Of a stretch of DNA of 41,408 nt, positions 8,593 through 17,491 are shown piece by piece. The DNA comes from Necropsobacter massiliensis (GTDB lineage Bacteria; Pseudomonadota; Gammaproteobacteria; Enterobacterales; Pasteurellaceae): NCBI RefSeq assembly GCF_000827595.2, contig NZ_LN776187.1, positions 1 to 41,408 of the forward strand. The letters run 5' to 3'. The notes under the pieces were generated by a model, which saw only the letters and a program-made list of their open reading frames with translations, did not search any database and was not told the origin of the DNA. The position numbers and the translations under genes were made by a program. The stretch's first letter is position 1, and every line of letters starts with the position of its first letter.

Positions 8593-10092
8593 CTATTTTT
8601 TTAACGCACCTAAAATACCGCGCATAATTTGTTTGGTGATTTGGCTGCGGATGTTGCGACCAACGGATTTTGCCACACTGCTGACAACCTGCTCGGTAAC
8701 CGTCAGTTGTTCGCCTTTTTTCTTGGTGCCGAACAACATGCGGTTAAGGCGGTTGATAATGCCGTTTTCTTCTTCCTCTTGCGCTTGTTGTGCCTGTTTT
8801 TGTGCAACGGCGGCGAGATCCGCCTGTTGCTGTAGAATTTCGAAAGCGGACAGATTATCCACATCATCGCGATAGAAGCGGTAAAGATCGTCATCTTTCA
8901 CCCAAGCATCGCGTTGTTGTTCACTAATGGGTTTAAGCTGGCTTTTCGGTGGATAAATATAAGCGATTTCCACCGGTGTCGGCATCCCTTTTTCATCTAA
9001 AAAGGAGACCAACGCCTGTCCTACGCCCAGCATGGAAATCACTTCTGCGACATTCACCTGCGGGTTAGCGCGGAAGGTTTCGGCGGCGGATTTGACTGCC
9101 TTTTGGTCACGCGGCGTAAAGGCGCGTAGAGCATGCTGAACCCGATTGCCAAGCTGCCCCAGTACGCTGTCGGGCAGATCCAGCGGATTTTGGGTAACAA
9201 AGTAAATACCGACGCCTTTGGAACGGATAAGTCGCACCACTTGCTCCACTTTGTCTACCAACACGCTCGGTGCGCCGTCGAATAATAAATGGGCTTCATC
9301 AAAAAACATCACGAATTTCGGTTTGTCCGGATCGCCCACTTCGGGCAGCCGTTCAAATAATTCTGCCATAAGCCATAATAAAAAGGCACTGTACATGTGC
9401 GGCGAGTTGATCAGCGTTTCGGCATTCAGCACGTTGATCACACCTTTGCCGTCGCGGGTTTGCAGCCAATCGTCCAGATTCAGCGCCGGCTCGCCGAATA
9501 AATGGGTTGCGCCCTGATTTTCCAGCGTAAGCAGCGCCCGCTGAATCGCGCCGACGCTGGCGGCGGAGACGTTGCCGTATTCCAGTTGAAAGGTTTTCGC
9601 ATTTTCCGCCACATATTTCAGCATGGCACGCAGATCTTTCAGATCGATAAGCAATAATCCTTTGTCATCGGCGACCCGGAATACCAGATTTAGCAGCCCT
9701 TCCTGTGTGGTGTTAAGATTAAGCAGACGGGAAAGCAGCAACGGTCCCATTTCTGAAATGGTAGTGCGCAGCGGAATGCCGGTAGTGCCGAAAACATCCC
9801 AGAACGACACCGGATAACCGCTTAGATAGCTGTCGCCGCCCAATTGGAATTGCGCAATGCGCTCGGCAATTTTGCCTTGTAGCTCGCCCGGCTGAACCAG
9901 ACCGGATAGATCGCCTTTGACATCCGCCAGAAAAACCGGCACGCCGTCATCGCTGAAGGCTTCCGCCATTTTGCGTAAGGTAACGGTTTTGCCTGTCCCG
10001 GTGGCGCCAGCAATCAGACCGTGGCGGTTCGCCATTTTGGCGGTAATGCCCAATACCTGCCCTTGTTCGGTTTGTGCCAATGAATATTGCAT
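8593..10092 (-). CDS. yjgR: YjgR-family ATPase (DUF853, HerA-like)
   Basis: This is a cytoplasmic P-loop ATPase of the HerA/FtsK-like superfamily. Its cellular role is not established. The 499-residue length matches E. coli YjgR (about 500). The Walker A motif GATGTGKT is at residues 29-36, and a Walker B motif is visible as FVMFFDEAHLLF near the middle. An Ala/Gln-rich helical stretch near residue 430 precedes a basic C-terminus. The start is ATG 10092, preceded by AAGGA at good distance. The gene stands alone on the minus strand between the adhesin operon and the divergent ychJ cluster. The family assignment is firm; the biochemical function is unknown. Confidence 0.92.
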   Translation of the reverse strand: MQYSLAQTEQGQVLGITAKMANRHGLIAGATGTGKTVTLRKMAEAFSDDGVPVFLADVKGDLSGLVQPGELQGKIAERIAQFQLGGDSYLSGYPVSFWDVFGTTGIPLRTTISEMGPLLLSRLLNLNTTQEGLLNLVFRVADDKGLLLIDLKDLRAMLKYVAENAKTFQLEYGNVSAASVGAIQRALLTLENQGATHLFGEPALNLDDWLQTRDGKGVINVLNAETLINSPHMYSAFLLWLMAELFERLPEVGDPDKPKFVMFFDEAHLLFDGAPSVLVDKVEQVVRLIRSKGVGIYFVTQNPLDLPDSVLGQLGNRVQHALRAFTPRDQKAVKSAAETFRANPQVNVAEVISMLGVGQALVSFLDEKGMPTPVEIAYIYPPKSQLKPISEQQRDAWVKDDDLYRFYRDDVDNLSAFEILQQQADLAAVAQKQAQQAQEEEENGIINRLNRMLFGTKKKGEQLTVTEQVVSSVAKSVGRNIRSQITKQIMRGILGALKK

Positions 10093-10146
10093 AAAATTGT
10101 CCTTATATTATGGAGGGAAATCGTGGTGAAATAATAAGGAAAAAAT

Positions 10147-10156
10147 AAAGTGCGGT
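10147..10156 (+). repeat. DNA uptake signal sequence (AAAGTGCGGT)
   Basis: This is one of at least 21 copies of the 9-mer core in the window. The others start near 1599(-), 3763, 8525, 8555(-), 10306(-), 11947, 13531(-), 15276, 15458, 18849(-), 19495, 23505(-), 30541, 30569(-), 33252, 34897(-), 34914, 35953, 38782 and 39975. These signals are recognised during natural transformation of Haemophilus-type Pasteurellaceae. This copy lies in the 180-bp divergent gap between yjgR and ychJ, where I see no clear promoter. Confidence 0.95.
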
Positions 10157-10272
10157 CAAAAAATAACGTGTTTTGCCGCGATAATGGTGGGCTAAGGGCG
10201 GATTTTTTATTAATATACCGGTGATATTACCCGTTTATCGGTGAGATGTACTTGAATAAATTGAAGAATTAA

Positions 10273-10788
10273 ATGATGAATATATCGGAAACTATCGAAA
10301 AAACGACCGCACTTTGTCCTTGTCAGTCGGGTAAAGATTATGCGGATTGCTGTGCGCCGTTGCATTTAGGGACGCGGTATGCGCAAAACGCCGAGCAGTT
10401 GATGCGTTCCCGTTATGCGGCGTTTGTGCGGCGGGATATTGATTATATTGTGCGCACGACGGTGCCGAGCCAGCAGCCGTTGTTGGATAAAAACGCGCTG
10501 CGTCGTTGGGCGGAAAACATACATTGGCTCGGTTTGCAGATTATTGATTATCAGTCGCAGCTGAGCGCTCGCCATAGTGCGGTGGAATTTAACGCGGTTT
10601 TTGCTGCTGAGCGAGGCACGCGGGACCATCATGAGAAATCCTTGTTTGTGCATATCGATGGGTGCTGGTATTTCGCCGATCCGACCGTGCCGTTGCCAGC
10701 GATGAAGCAGCCCTGTATTTGCGGTTCGGGGAAAAAATTCAAACATTGTTGCGGAGAGATGCTATGTCGTTTTTATTCGAACGCCTGA
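10273..10788 (+). CDS. ychJ: YchJ-family SEC-C motif protein (UPF0225)
   Basis: This small cytoplasmic protein has zinc-binding SEC-C type motifs at both ends: [13 protein letters not shown] near residues 15-27 and [13 protein letters not shown] near the C-terminus. An NTF2-like central region lies between them ([20 protein letters not shown] is typical). The function is unknown. It has 171 residues, some 20 more than E. coli YchJ, part of which is a longer N-terminus. Codons 13-16 of that N-terminus are an uptake signal (10306-10315), which may have shaped it. Two ATG codons (10273 and 10276) are possible starts and the Shine-Dalgarno sequence is weak. The 3' end overlaps yihY by 25 bp, so translation is probably coupled. 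Confidence 0.9.
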   Translation: MMNISETIEKTTALCPCQSGKDYADCCAPLHLGTRYAQNAEQLMRSRYAAFVRRDIDYIVRTTVPSQQPLLDKNALRRWAENIHWLGLQIIDYQSQLSARHSAVEFNAVFAAERGTRDHHEKSLFVHIDGCWYFADPTVPLPAMKQPCICGSGKKFKHCCGEMLCRFYSNA

Positions 10789-11618
10789 ATCTGTTTTTTA
10801 AACTGTTTTGGTATCGCTTTAATCAAAATAAACTGACGCAGGCAGCAGGTTATCTGACTTACAGTACGATGCTGGCGCTGGTGCCGCTGATTATGGTGGT
10901 GTTTTCGATTTTTTCTGCCTTTCCGGTATTTAATGATGTGACCGGCGAATTGAAACTGTTTATTTTTAATAATTTCGCTCCGCAGGCAAGTGATGTGGTA
11001 GGCGAGTATCTTGATCAGTTCGTCACCAATTCTAAACAAATGAGCGCAATCGGGATTATCAGCCTGATTGTGGTTGCGCTGATGCTGATTAATTCCATTG
11101 ATCGCACGCTAAATTCCATTTGGCGCGACAGCAGCGTGCGTCCGCTGATGTTTTCTTTTGCTATTTACTGGATGATATTAACCCTCGGTCCGTTGATGAT
11201 GGCGACCAGTCTTTTTCTCAGTGCAATGACCAAGGAAATGCTGACAACGACATTTAGCCTGCCGTTCGGGATCAGTTCGCTGAGTGTGGTCAGTTTTTTT
11301 CTGACGTGGTTTATTTTTACTCTGATTTATACGGTGGTACCGAATAAAAAAGTCAGTATTCGCCATTCGGCTGCCGGCGCGCTGGTGGCGGCGATATTTT
11401 TTACGCTGGGCAAACAGGCGTTTGCTTGGTATATCAAAACCTTTCCGTCTTATCAGCTGATTTACGGCGCAATGGCGACGTTGCCGATTATGCTGTTGTG
11501 GATTCAACTTAGCTGGATTGCTATTTTGCTCGGCGCGCAGCTGTCGGCAGTGTTGGCGGATATGCAGCGGTTAAAGCGCGGCGAGTTGGATTTGAAACAA
11601 ATTGAGGCGCAGAAATGA
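10764..11618 (+). CDS. yihY: YihY/virulence factor BrkB family inner-membrane protein
   Basis: This is an integral inner-membrane protein of 284 residues with about six hydrophobic segments. The family was once misnamed RNase BN, and its transport or other role is unresolved. I chose ATG 10764 (MSFLFERL), which follows GGAGAG at the right distance and matches the family N-terminus. A longer frame starting at 10662 would run deep inside ychJ. Family features are [12 protein letters not shown] after the first amphipathic helix and a late [10 protein letters not shown]. The stop overlaps the start of dtd (ATGA at 11615-11618), so ychJ-yihY-dtd form one tight operon. Confidence 0.93.
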   Translation: MSFLFERLNLFFKLFWYRFNQNKLTQAAGYLTYSTMLALVPLIMVVFSIFSAFPVFNDVTGELKLFIFNNFAPQASDVVGEYLDQFVTNSKQMSAIGIISLIVVALMLINSIDRTLNSIWRDSSVRPLMFSFAIYWMILTLGPLMMATSLFLSAMTKEMLTTTFSLPFGISSLSVVSFFLTWFIFTLIYTVVPNKKVSIRHSAAGALVAAIFFTLGKQAFAWYIKTFPSYQLIYGAMATLPIMLLWIQLSWIAILLGAQLSAVLADMQRLKRGELDLKQIEAQK

Positions 11619-12049
11619 TTGCGTTGATTCAGCGGGTGACGCAGGCAAAAGTCGAGATTGCGGGCGAGACGGTCGGTCAAATCGGGGCGGGGCTGCTGGT
11701 GTTGCTTGGGGTGGAAAAAGATGATGACCGCATAAAAGCCGATCGCTTGCTGGAAAAAGTGTTGAATTATCGGGTGTTTGCCGATGCGGCGGGCAAAATG
11801 AATCTGAATGTGCAGCAAATCGACGGTGAGCTGTTAATTGTGTCCCAGTTTACGTTGGCGGCGGATACGCAAAAAGGGTTGCGACCGAGTTTTTCCCGCG
11901 GTGCATCGCCGGAGGCGGCCTGTCAGTTATATGACTATTTTGTGCAAAAGTGCGGTGAAAAAATCCGTGTTTCCAGTGGTAAATTCGCCGCCGATATGCA
12001 GGTAAGCCTGACCAATGATGGACCGGTGACTTTTTGGTTGAGCGTCTAA
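11615..12049 (+). CDS. dtd: D-aminoacyl-tRNA deacylase
   Basis: This enzyme hydrolyses D-amino acids, and glycine wrongly attached to tRNA(Ala), from charged tRNA in the cytoplasm and so protects translation. The 144 residues are the normal length for bacterial DTD. The two diagnostic motifs are visible: SQFTLAAD in the middle and the cross-subunit Gly-cisPro loop NDGPVTFW at the C-terminus. The start codon overlaps the yihY stop (ATGA), which implies translational coupling. An uptake signal is embedded in the coding sequence at 11947-11956 (KCGEK codons). Confidence 0.97.
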   Translation: MIALIQRVTQAKVEIAGETVGQIGAGLLVLLGVEKDDDRIKADRLLEKVLNYRVFADAAGKMNLNVQQIDGELLIVSQFTLAADTQKGLRPSFSRGASPEAACQLYDYFVQKCGEKIRVSSGKFAADMQVSLTNDGPVTFWLSV

Positions 12050-12118
12050 GATTCGACTTTATATTCCGTTATTATGGCGAAAGTGATGTTTTTCTGTTAT
12101 ATTTTCTTCCCTTTTTTC

Positions 12119-12140
12119 GCGGATAAACCCTTTTATCCGC
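12119..12140 (+). terminator. Possible terminator hairpin after dtd
   Basis: GCGGATAAA (12119-12127) and TTTATCCGC (12132-12140) form a perfect 9-bp stem with a CCCT loop. The U-tract after it is poor (TGCATTTT), so it may be a weak terminator or part of the gltS leader. Confidence 0.4.
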
Positions 12141-12227
12141 TGCATTTTAGGTGTATTTTAAGCACGAAATACCCTTTCATATTCCGGACGATACCCTGAT
12201 GTTCGGCATAATAATTAAGAGGAAAAT

Positions 12228-13436
12228 ATGAATTTTGATACTTATGAAACGCTGGCGCTGGCCTGTCTTGTTTTACTGCTCGGTTATTTTTTAGTCAAGC
12301 GCATTCATTTATTAAATCACTACAATATTCCGGAACCGGTAGTCGGCGGGTTTATTGTGGCGATCGCGTTAACGTTCGCGCATCAGATGTGGGGCGTCAG
12401 TTTCGGTTTCGATACGGATTTACAGCGTAATATGATGCTGGTTTTTTTCAGTTCTATTGGATTAAGCGCAAACTTCGCCCGCCTGGTGAAAGGTGGTAAG
12501 CCGCTGGTGGTGTTCCTGTTTGTAGCGGCGGGACTGATTGCGTTACAGAATGTAGTCGGTGTGTTCGGTTCCATGTTGTTAGGGCTGGATCCGGCTTATG
12601 GGTTAATTGCCGGTTCGGTGACATTAACCGGCGGGCACGGTACTGGCGCGGCCTGGGCTGAAGATCTGGCTGCCCGTTTCGGTATTCAGGGCGCCATGGA
12701 GCTGGCGATGGCCTGCGCGACATTCGGTCTGGTGTTTGGCGGGATTATCGGTGGTCCGGTCGCCAGTTTTTTACTGAAGCGCTTACATAAAGAAGAAGTG
12801 CTGGAAGATGAAAATGTGGACGATGTGGAAGAAGCCTTTGAAAAACCCATATATCGCCGTAAGATCAATACCCGTTCAGTCATCGAAACCATTACTATGC
12901 TGTCTATTTGTTTGTTCGTGGGGCAGCATCTGGATATGTGGACAAAAGGCACCGCGTTTCAGCTGCCGACTTTTGTCTGGTGTTTGTTTACCGGGGTGAT
13001 TATCCGCAATGCGCTGGCGCATATTTTCAAATTTAAAGTGGCGGACGCCGCGATTGATGTATTAGGCACGGTCGGTTTGTCGATTTTTCTGGCGATTGCG
13101 CTGATGTCGTTAAAATTGTGGGAACTGGCGGATCTGGCGCTGCCGATTTTTGTCCTGTTGGTCGTACAGGTTGTAGTCATGGCGCTGTATGCGGTAGTGG
13201 TAACTTACCGCGCAATGGGGAAAGATTATGACGCCATTGTGCTGAGTGCCGGACATTGCGGTTTCGGTTTGGGCGCAACCCCGACCGCGGTAGCCAATAT
13301 GCAGGCGGTAACTTCTCATTATGGACCGTCGCATAAAGCATTTTTAATCGTCCCTATGGTTGGTGCGTTCTTTATTGACTTATTGAATGCCAGTTTGCTG
13401 AAGGTGTTTGTCGAAGTTGCGGCATTTTTCCATTAA
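12228..13436 (+). CDS. gltS: Sodium/glutamate symporter
   Basis: This inner-membrane secondary transporter takes up glutamate with Na+. The 402 residues equal the E. coli GltS length (401). It has about ten hydrophobic segments in two halves, each with a glycine-rich re-entrant motif: GSVTLTGGHGTGAAWAEDL in the first half and SAGHCGFGLGATPTAVANM in the second. A charged cytoplasmic loop (HKEEVLEDENVDDVEEAFE) joins the halves. The start is ATG 12228 with AAGAGGAAA upstream. The gene is monocistronic: two hairpin terminators follow and about 180 bp separates it from dtd. Confidence 0.97.
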   Translation: MNFDTYETLALACLVLLLGYFLVKRIHLLNHYNIPEPVVGGFIVAIALTFAHQMWGVSFGFDTDLQRNMMLVFFSSIGLSANFARLVKGGKPLVVFLFVAAGLIALQNVVGVFGSMLLGLDPAYGLIAGSVTLTGGHGTGAAWAEDLAARFGIQGAMELAMACATFGLVFGGIIGGPVASFLLKRLHKEEVLEDENVDDVEEAFEKPIYRRKINTRSVIETITMLSICLFVGQHLDMWTKGTAFQLPTFVWCLFTGVIIRNALAHIFKFKVADAAIDVLGTVGLSIFLAIALMSLKLWELADLALPIFVLLVVQVVVMALYAVVVTYRAMGKDYDAIVLSAGHCGFGLGATPTAVANMQAVTSHYGPSHKAFLIVPMVGAFFIDLLNASLLKVFVEVAAFFH

Positions 13437-13454
13437 CGCAGATTATTTCATTGA

Positions 13455-13478
13455 GAAACCGGGCATTGTCCCGGTTTT
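13455..13478 (+). terminator. Rho-independent terminator of gltS
   Basis: AAACCGGG (13456-13463) pairs with CCCGGTTT (13470-13477), with a 6-nt loop and T-rich sequence after it, 20 bp behind the gltS stop. Confidence 0.8.
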
Positions 13479-13490
13479 CCGTTTTATATA

Positions 13491-13519
13491 GTCTTTGGTT
13501 ATAGCAAAGACAATTTTAT
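13491..13519 (+). terminator. Second hairpin behind gltS
   Basis: GTCTTTG (13491-13497) pairs with CAAAGAC (13505-13511), followed by AATTTTATT. It may be a back-up terminator. It also lies upstream of dppA, so it could instead belong to the dppA control region. Confidence 0.45.
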
Positions 13520-13667
13520 TCTTTAAACTCACCGCACTTTGATCATATAGTGAGGCGCAGTTGCGCATTTTATACGGCGCGGCGCTTAACATACGCGACC
13601 AACCCCGCTAGACTGTAATCGGTATGCTGTACGGTCTTATCGTAATCTTTTGAAATCCGGAGGAAGA

Positions 13668-15260
13668 ATGAAATTCAGCGTGAAATTATCCCTAGCTGCA
13701 TTACTGCTGTCCGTCGCCACATTGGCAGCGGCGCAAGAAACCACCTTCATCAACTGTACCAGCCGTTCGCCATCCGGATTCAGTCCGGCGCTGGTGATGG
13801 ACGGCATTTCCTATAATGCCAGTTCGCAGCAGGTATATAATCGTTTGGTGGAGTTTAAACGCGGCAGTACGGAGCTGGAGCCGGGGCTGGCAGAAAGTTG
13901 GGAAATCAGCGACGACGGGTTGACTTATACCTTTCATTTGCGCAAAGGGGTGAAATTTCACTCAAATAAGGTTTTTATCCCAACTCGTGAGTTTAACGCC
14001 GATGATGTCTTGTTTTCCTTTAATCGCCAGCTTGACCCGAATCACCCTTATCACAAGGTGTCCAACGGCACTTATCCTTATTTCAACGCAATGAAATTTC
14101 CAAGCCTGCTGAAATCAATAGAAAAACTGGATGAGCATACGGTGCGCATTACCCTGACTAAACCGGACGCCACGTTCCTTGCCAGTCTCGGTATGGATTT
14201 TATTTCCATTTATTCGGCCGAATATGCCGATGCCATGTTGGCGGCGGGCAAACCAGAAACCATTGATAACCAGCCGATCGGCACCGGTCCGTTCGTGTTT
14301 GCCGGTTATCAGCTTGAGCAGGCGATTCGTTTTCTCGCCAATAAAGCATATTGGAAAGGGAAAGCGCCGATTGACCGCCTGATTTTCAGCATTACGCCGG
14401 ACGCTACCGCGCGTTATGCCAAATTGCAGACCGGCGCCTGCGATATGATGGATTTTCCGAATGCGGCGGATTTAGTGCGCATGAAACAGGATCCGAAAAT
14501 TCAGTTGCTGTCGCAGGAAGGGCTGAATGTGGCTTATATCGCATTTAATACCGAAAAAGCACCGTTTGATAATCTAAAAGTGCGTCAGGCGCTGAATTAC
14601 GCCACCGATAAGCAAACGATTTTGAATGTGGTTTATCAGGGTGCCGGCATTGCGGCGAAAAATCCGCTACCGCCGACGATTTGGGGCTATAACGATGCGA
14701 TCGAGGATTATCCTTATGATCTGGAAAAAGCCAAACAACTGCTGACTGAAGCCGGCTATCCAAACGGTTTTACAACCGAATTATGGGTACAACCGGTAGT
14801 GCGTAATTCTAATCCGAATCCGCGTCGCATGGCAGAAATTGTGCAAAATGACTGGGAAAAAATCGGTGTGAAAGCCAAGTTGGTCAGTTATGAATGGGGT
14901 GATTACATCAAACGTACCAAAGAAGGGCAGTTTGCTGCTGGCACCTACGGCTGGTCGGGCGACAACGGCGATCCAGACAATTTCCTGTCGCCGCTATTAA
15001 GCGGTGAGAATGCGGGCAACAGCAATTATGCACGCTGGAAAAATGCCGAGTTTGATGCGCTGCTGGCAAAAGCCATCAGTTTGAAAGATCAAAATGCGCG
15101 AGCGCAGCTGTATAAACAGGCGCAGGTTATCGTGAAAGAACAGGCGCCGTGGATTACCGTCGCCCATTCGGTTACGTTTACACCGTTAAGTTTGCGCGTG
15201 CGGGATTATAAACAAAGCCCGTTCGGTTACAGCGCATTTTATGGTGTCAGTGTCGAGTAG
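13668..15260 (+). CDS. dppA: Periplasmic dipeptide-binding protein DppA
   Basis: This is the solute-binding component of the dipeptide ABC transporter (SBP family 5); homologues also deliver haem to the DppBCDF permease. The protein has 530 residues with a Sec signal peptide ending at AAA|QE near residue 22 and no lipobox, so it is periplasmic. The match to E. coli DppA is close throughout: YNRLVEF, PGLAESWE, YTFHLRKGVKFH, ADDVLFSF, NPHY-like PYHKVS, IGTGPF, SITPDATARYAKLQ, VRQALNYA and GDNGDPDNF. I chose ATG 13668 because GGAGGAAG precedes it. A TTG 18 bp upstream is also in frame. A terminator-like hairpin separates it from dppB, a common way to make more binding protein than permease. Confidence 0.96.
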   Translation: MKFSVKLSLAALLLSVATLAAAQETTFINCTSRSPSGFSPALVMDGISYNASSQQVYNRLVEFKRGSTELEPGLAESWEISDDGLTYTFHLRKGVKFHSNKVFIPTREFNADDVLFSFNRQLDPNHPYHKVSNGTYPYFNAMKFPSLLKSIEKLDEHTVRITLTKPDATFLASLGMDFISIYSAEYADAMLAAGKPETIDNQPIGTGPFVFAGYQLEQAIRFLANKAYWKGKAPIDRLIFSITPDATARYAKLQTGACDMMDFPNAADLVRMKQDPKIQLLSQEGLNVAYIAFNTEKAPFDNLKVRQALNYATDKQTILNVVYQGAGIAAKNPLPPTIWGYNDAIEDYPYDLEKAKQLLTEAGYPNGFTTELWVQPVVRNSNPNPRRMAEIVQNDWEKIGVKAKLVSYEWGDYIKRTKEGQFAAGTYGWSGDNGDPDNFLSPLLSGENAGNSNYARWKNAEFDALLAKAISLKDQNARAQLYKQAQVIVKEQAPWITVAHSVTFTPLSLRVRDYKQSPFGYSAFYGVSVE

Positions 15261-15275
15261 GGCTATTGAGGGTGA

Positions 15276-15305
15276 AAAGTGCGGTTGTCTTTGACCGCAT
15301 TTTTA
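15276..15305 (+). terminator. Partial terminator between dppA and dppBCDF
   Basis: An uptake signal AAAGTGCGGT (15276-15285) pairs through TGCGGT with ACCGCA (15294-15299), followed by five Ts. It is likely leaky, so that dppBCDF is expressed at a lower level than dppA. Confidence 0.6.
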
Positions 15306-15567
15306 TCGTTAGGTCAGTGGCGGGTTTAGTGATATAACTATCCGAAATCACCATTGATAATGGCGCAATCAAGCAGTGTAACGCCTACCGCTGGCAATGC
15401 CGCCACGCTGAACAATGCGCTTCGGTAGAGACTACTATGCGGTTTGCGGGCGGTCCGAAAGTGCGGTCGTTTTCGGCGTTGTTTTTAGTCTTGCTTGTTG
15501 CAAGCGTGTCGCTGCGTTTGCGGGGGCGTTCTCAGCATACAGTCCGGTGTTAAATATGGAGCAATTT
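15306..15567 (+). other. Gap between dppA and dppB with two tiny frames
   Basis: The gap between dppA and dppB (307 bp in all) is unusually long for a dpp operon. It holds a 22-codon frame (15360-15428) and a 38-codon frame (15437-15553) whose product would have a hydrophobic core (SALFLVLLVASVSL). The second frame ends just before the dppB ribosome binding site. There is an uptake signal at 15458-15467. I see no strong promoter and cannot say that either frame is translated. Confidence 0.4.
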
Positions 15568-16575
15568 ATGTTTCAGTTTATTTTTAAGCGTATTGTCATG
15601 GTTGTGCCGACCTTTATCGGCATTACATTGCTGACCTTTGCGCTGCTTCATTTGATTCCGGGCGATCCGATTGAAATCCGCATGGGAGAACGCGGATTAA
15701 GCCCGGAAATGCACCAACAAATGAAACGGCAGCTGGGATTGGATCAGCCGTTGTATATTCAATACGGCAATTATCTAAAAAGTATTGCGCACGGTGATTT
15801 AGGTCAATCGTTCAAAAATAACGAGCCGGTGATGCAGGCGTTTTTATCGCTGTTTCCTGCCACCATTGAATTGTCTGTGTGCGCGATTTTGTTTGCTGTG
15901 ATTATCGGTATTCCGGTGGGAATGGTGGCGGCGGTAAAGCGCGGTTCGATATTTGATCACACGGTTATGGCGGTGTCGCTGACCGGCTATTCGATGCCGA
16001 TTTTCTGGTGGGGGCTGCTATTGATGTTGGTGATGTCGGTGCAGTTGGGGATTACACCGGTTTCCGGCAGAATTGATGCGGCATTTTGGATTGATGAAAT
16101 TACCGGTTTTATGCTGATTGACAGCTGGTTGTCCGGCGAGGCGGGCGCATTTCAATCCGCCGTTTCGCACCTGATTTTGCCCGCCGTAGTGTTGGGGACG
16201 GTACCGTTGGCGGTGATTTCGCGCATGACGCGTTCGTCTATGTTGGAAGTGTTGAGCGAGGATTATATTCGTACCGCCCGCGCCAAAGGGTTGACTCCGA
16301 TGCGGGTGATTGTAGTGCATGCTCTGCGTAATGCTTTGATTCCGGTAGTGACGGTTATTGGGTTGATTGTCGGGCAGCTGTTGTCTGGTGCGATTCTGAC
16401 CGAAACTATTTTTGCTTGGCCGGGAATCGGCAAATGGGTGATTGAGGCAATTCGCGACCGCGATTATCCGGTGGTGCAAGGTGCGGTGCTGATTATTGCG
16501 ACGCTCATTATTCTGATTAATGTATGTGTTGATTTACTTTATGGCGTGCTGAATCCACGTATTCGCCATCAATAA
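15568..16575 (+). CDS. dppB: Dipeptide ABC transporter permease DppB
   Basis: This is one of the two inner-membrane permease subunits of the dipeptide transporter. I chose ATG 15568 (MFQFIFKRI), which gives 335 residues against 339 in E. coli DppB. GGAG lies six bases upstream. A longer frame from 15415 adds a non-homologous N-terminus. The family N-terminus VPTFIGITLLTFALLHLIPGDP is clear, and the cytoplasmic EAA loop that docks the ATPases is seen in EDYIRTARAKGL. The ending NPRIRH is also typical. It is the first gene of dppBCDF, with 16 bp before dppC. Confidence 0.97.
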   Translation: MFQFIFKRIVMVVPTFIGITLLTFALLHLIPGDPIEIRMGERGLSPEMHQQMKRQLGLDQPLYIQYGNYLKSIAHGDLGQSFKNNEPVMQAFLSLFPATIELSVCAILFAVIIGIPVGMVAAVKRGSIFDHTVMAVSLTGYSMPIFWWGLLLMLVMSVQLGITPVSGRIDAAFWIDEITGFMLIDSWLSGEAGAFQSAVSHLILPAVVLGTVPLAVISRMTRSSMLEVLSEDYIRTARAKGLTPMRVIVVHALRNALIPVVTVIGLIVGQLLSGAILTETIFAWPGIGKWVIEAIRDRDYPVVQGAVLIIATLIILINVCVDLLYGVLNPRIRHQ

Positions 16576-16591
16576 TAAGTGGGGAAATGTT

Positions 16592-17479
16592 ATGTCCGAA
16601 TTCGTAACGCCAATCAGGGTGCAAACGCCACTGCGAGAGTTTTGGGCGCAGTTTGGTCGCAATAAAGGCGCGGTAATCGGATTGGCATATATTGTGGTGA
16701 TTTTTGTCCTCAGTATTTTTGCCGACGTCGTAGCCCCGTACGATCCGATTACGCAGGCAAGAGAGGCGTTATTAATGCCGCCTGCTTGGCAGGATGGCGG
16801 CAGCTGGCGCTATCTTCTGGGCACCGACGATGTGGGGCGCGATATTCTGTCGCGTTTGATTTACGGTGCGCGATTGTCGCTATTGATCGGTTTGCTGGTG
16901 GTGTCGTTATCTTTTATTTTTGGCGTGTCGTTGGGGTTGTTAGCAGGTTATGCCGGCGGACTGGTGGATCTGCTGATTATGCGCCTGATTGATATTATGC
17001 TGGCGATGCCGAGTTTATTGCTGGCAATTGCGATTGTTGCGATTTTAGGTCCGTCGTTGCTGAATGCATCTTTTGCCATTGCGCTGGTTTCGCTGCCAAG
17101 TTATGTGCGGCTGACCCGTGCCGCCGTTTTAAACGAAATCAATCGTGATTATGTCATCGCTTCACGCGTGGTCGGTGCTGGCGCTTTGCGGCTGATGTTT
17201 ATCGTTATCCTGCCGAATTGCGTAGCACCGCTTATCGTACAAACCACATTGGGTTTTTCTAATGCCATTTTAGATATGGCGGCGCTGGGTTTTCTTGGGA
17301 TTGGCGCACAGCCACCGACACCGGAGTGGGGCGCTATGCTGGCGGAAGCGTTACAATTTGTGCAACGGGCTTGGTGGGTGGTGACTTTTCCGGGCTTGGC
17401 GGTATTGCTGACCGTGTTGGCGTTTAATTTGATGGGCGACGGTTTACGCGATGCACTGGATCCGAAACTACGGCAATAA
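16592..17479 (+). CDS. dppC: Dipeptide ABC transporter permease DppC
   Basis: This is the second inner-membrane permease subunit, the partner of DppB. It has 295 residues (E. coli 300). The OppC-type N-terminal region (LREFWAQFGRNKGAV) precedes the first membrane segment. The permease motif LLGTDDVGRDILSRL follows, with the EAA-loop sequence NRDYVIASRVVGAG and the end LMGDGLRDALDPKLRQ. The start ATG 16592 has GGGGAA upstream. It lies 12 bp before dppD in the same operon. Confidence 0.97.
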   Translation: MSEFVTPIRVQTPLREFWAQFGRNKGAVIGLAYIVVIFVLSIFADVVAPYDPITQAREALLMPPAWQDGGSWRYLLGTDDVGRDILSRLIYGARLSLLIGLLVVSLSFIFGVSLGLLAGYAGGLVDLLIMRLIDIMLAMPSLLLAIAIVAILGPSLLNASFAIALVSLPSYVRLTRAAVLNEINRDYVIASRVVGAGALRLMFIVILPNCVAPLIVQTTLGFSNAILDMAALGFLGIGAQPPTPEWGAMLAEALQFVQRAWWVVTFPGLAVLLTVLAFNLMGDGLRDALDPKLRQ

Positions 17480-17491
17480 GCGGGAGAATAT

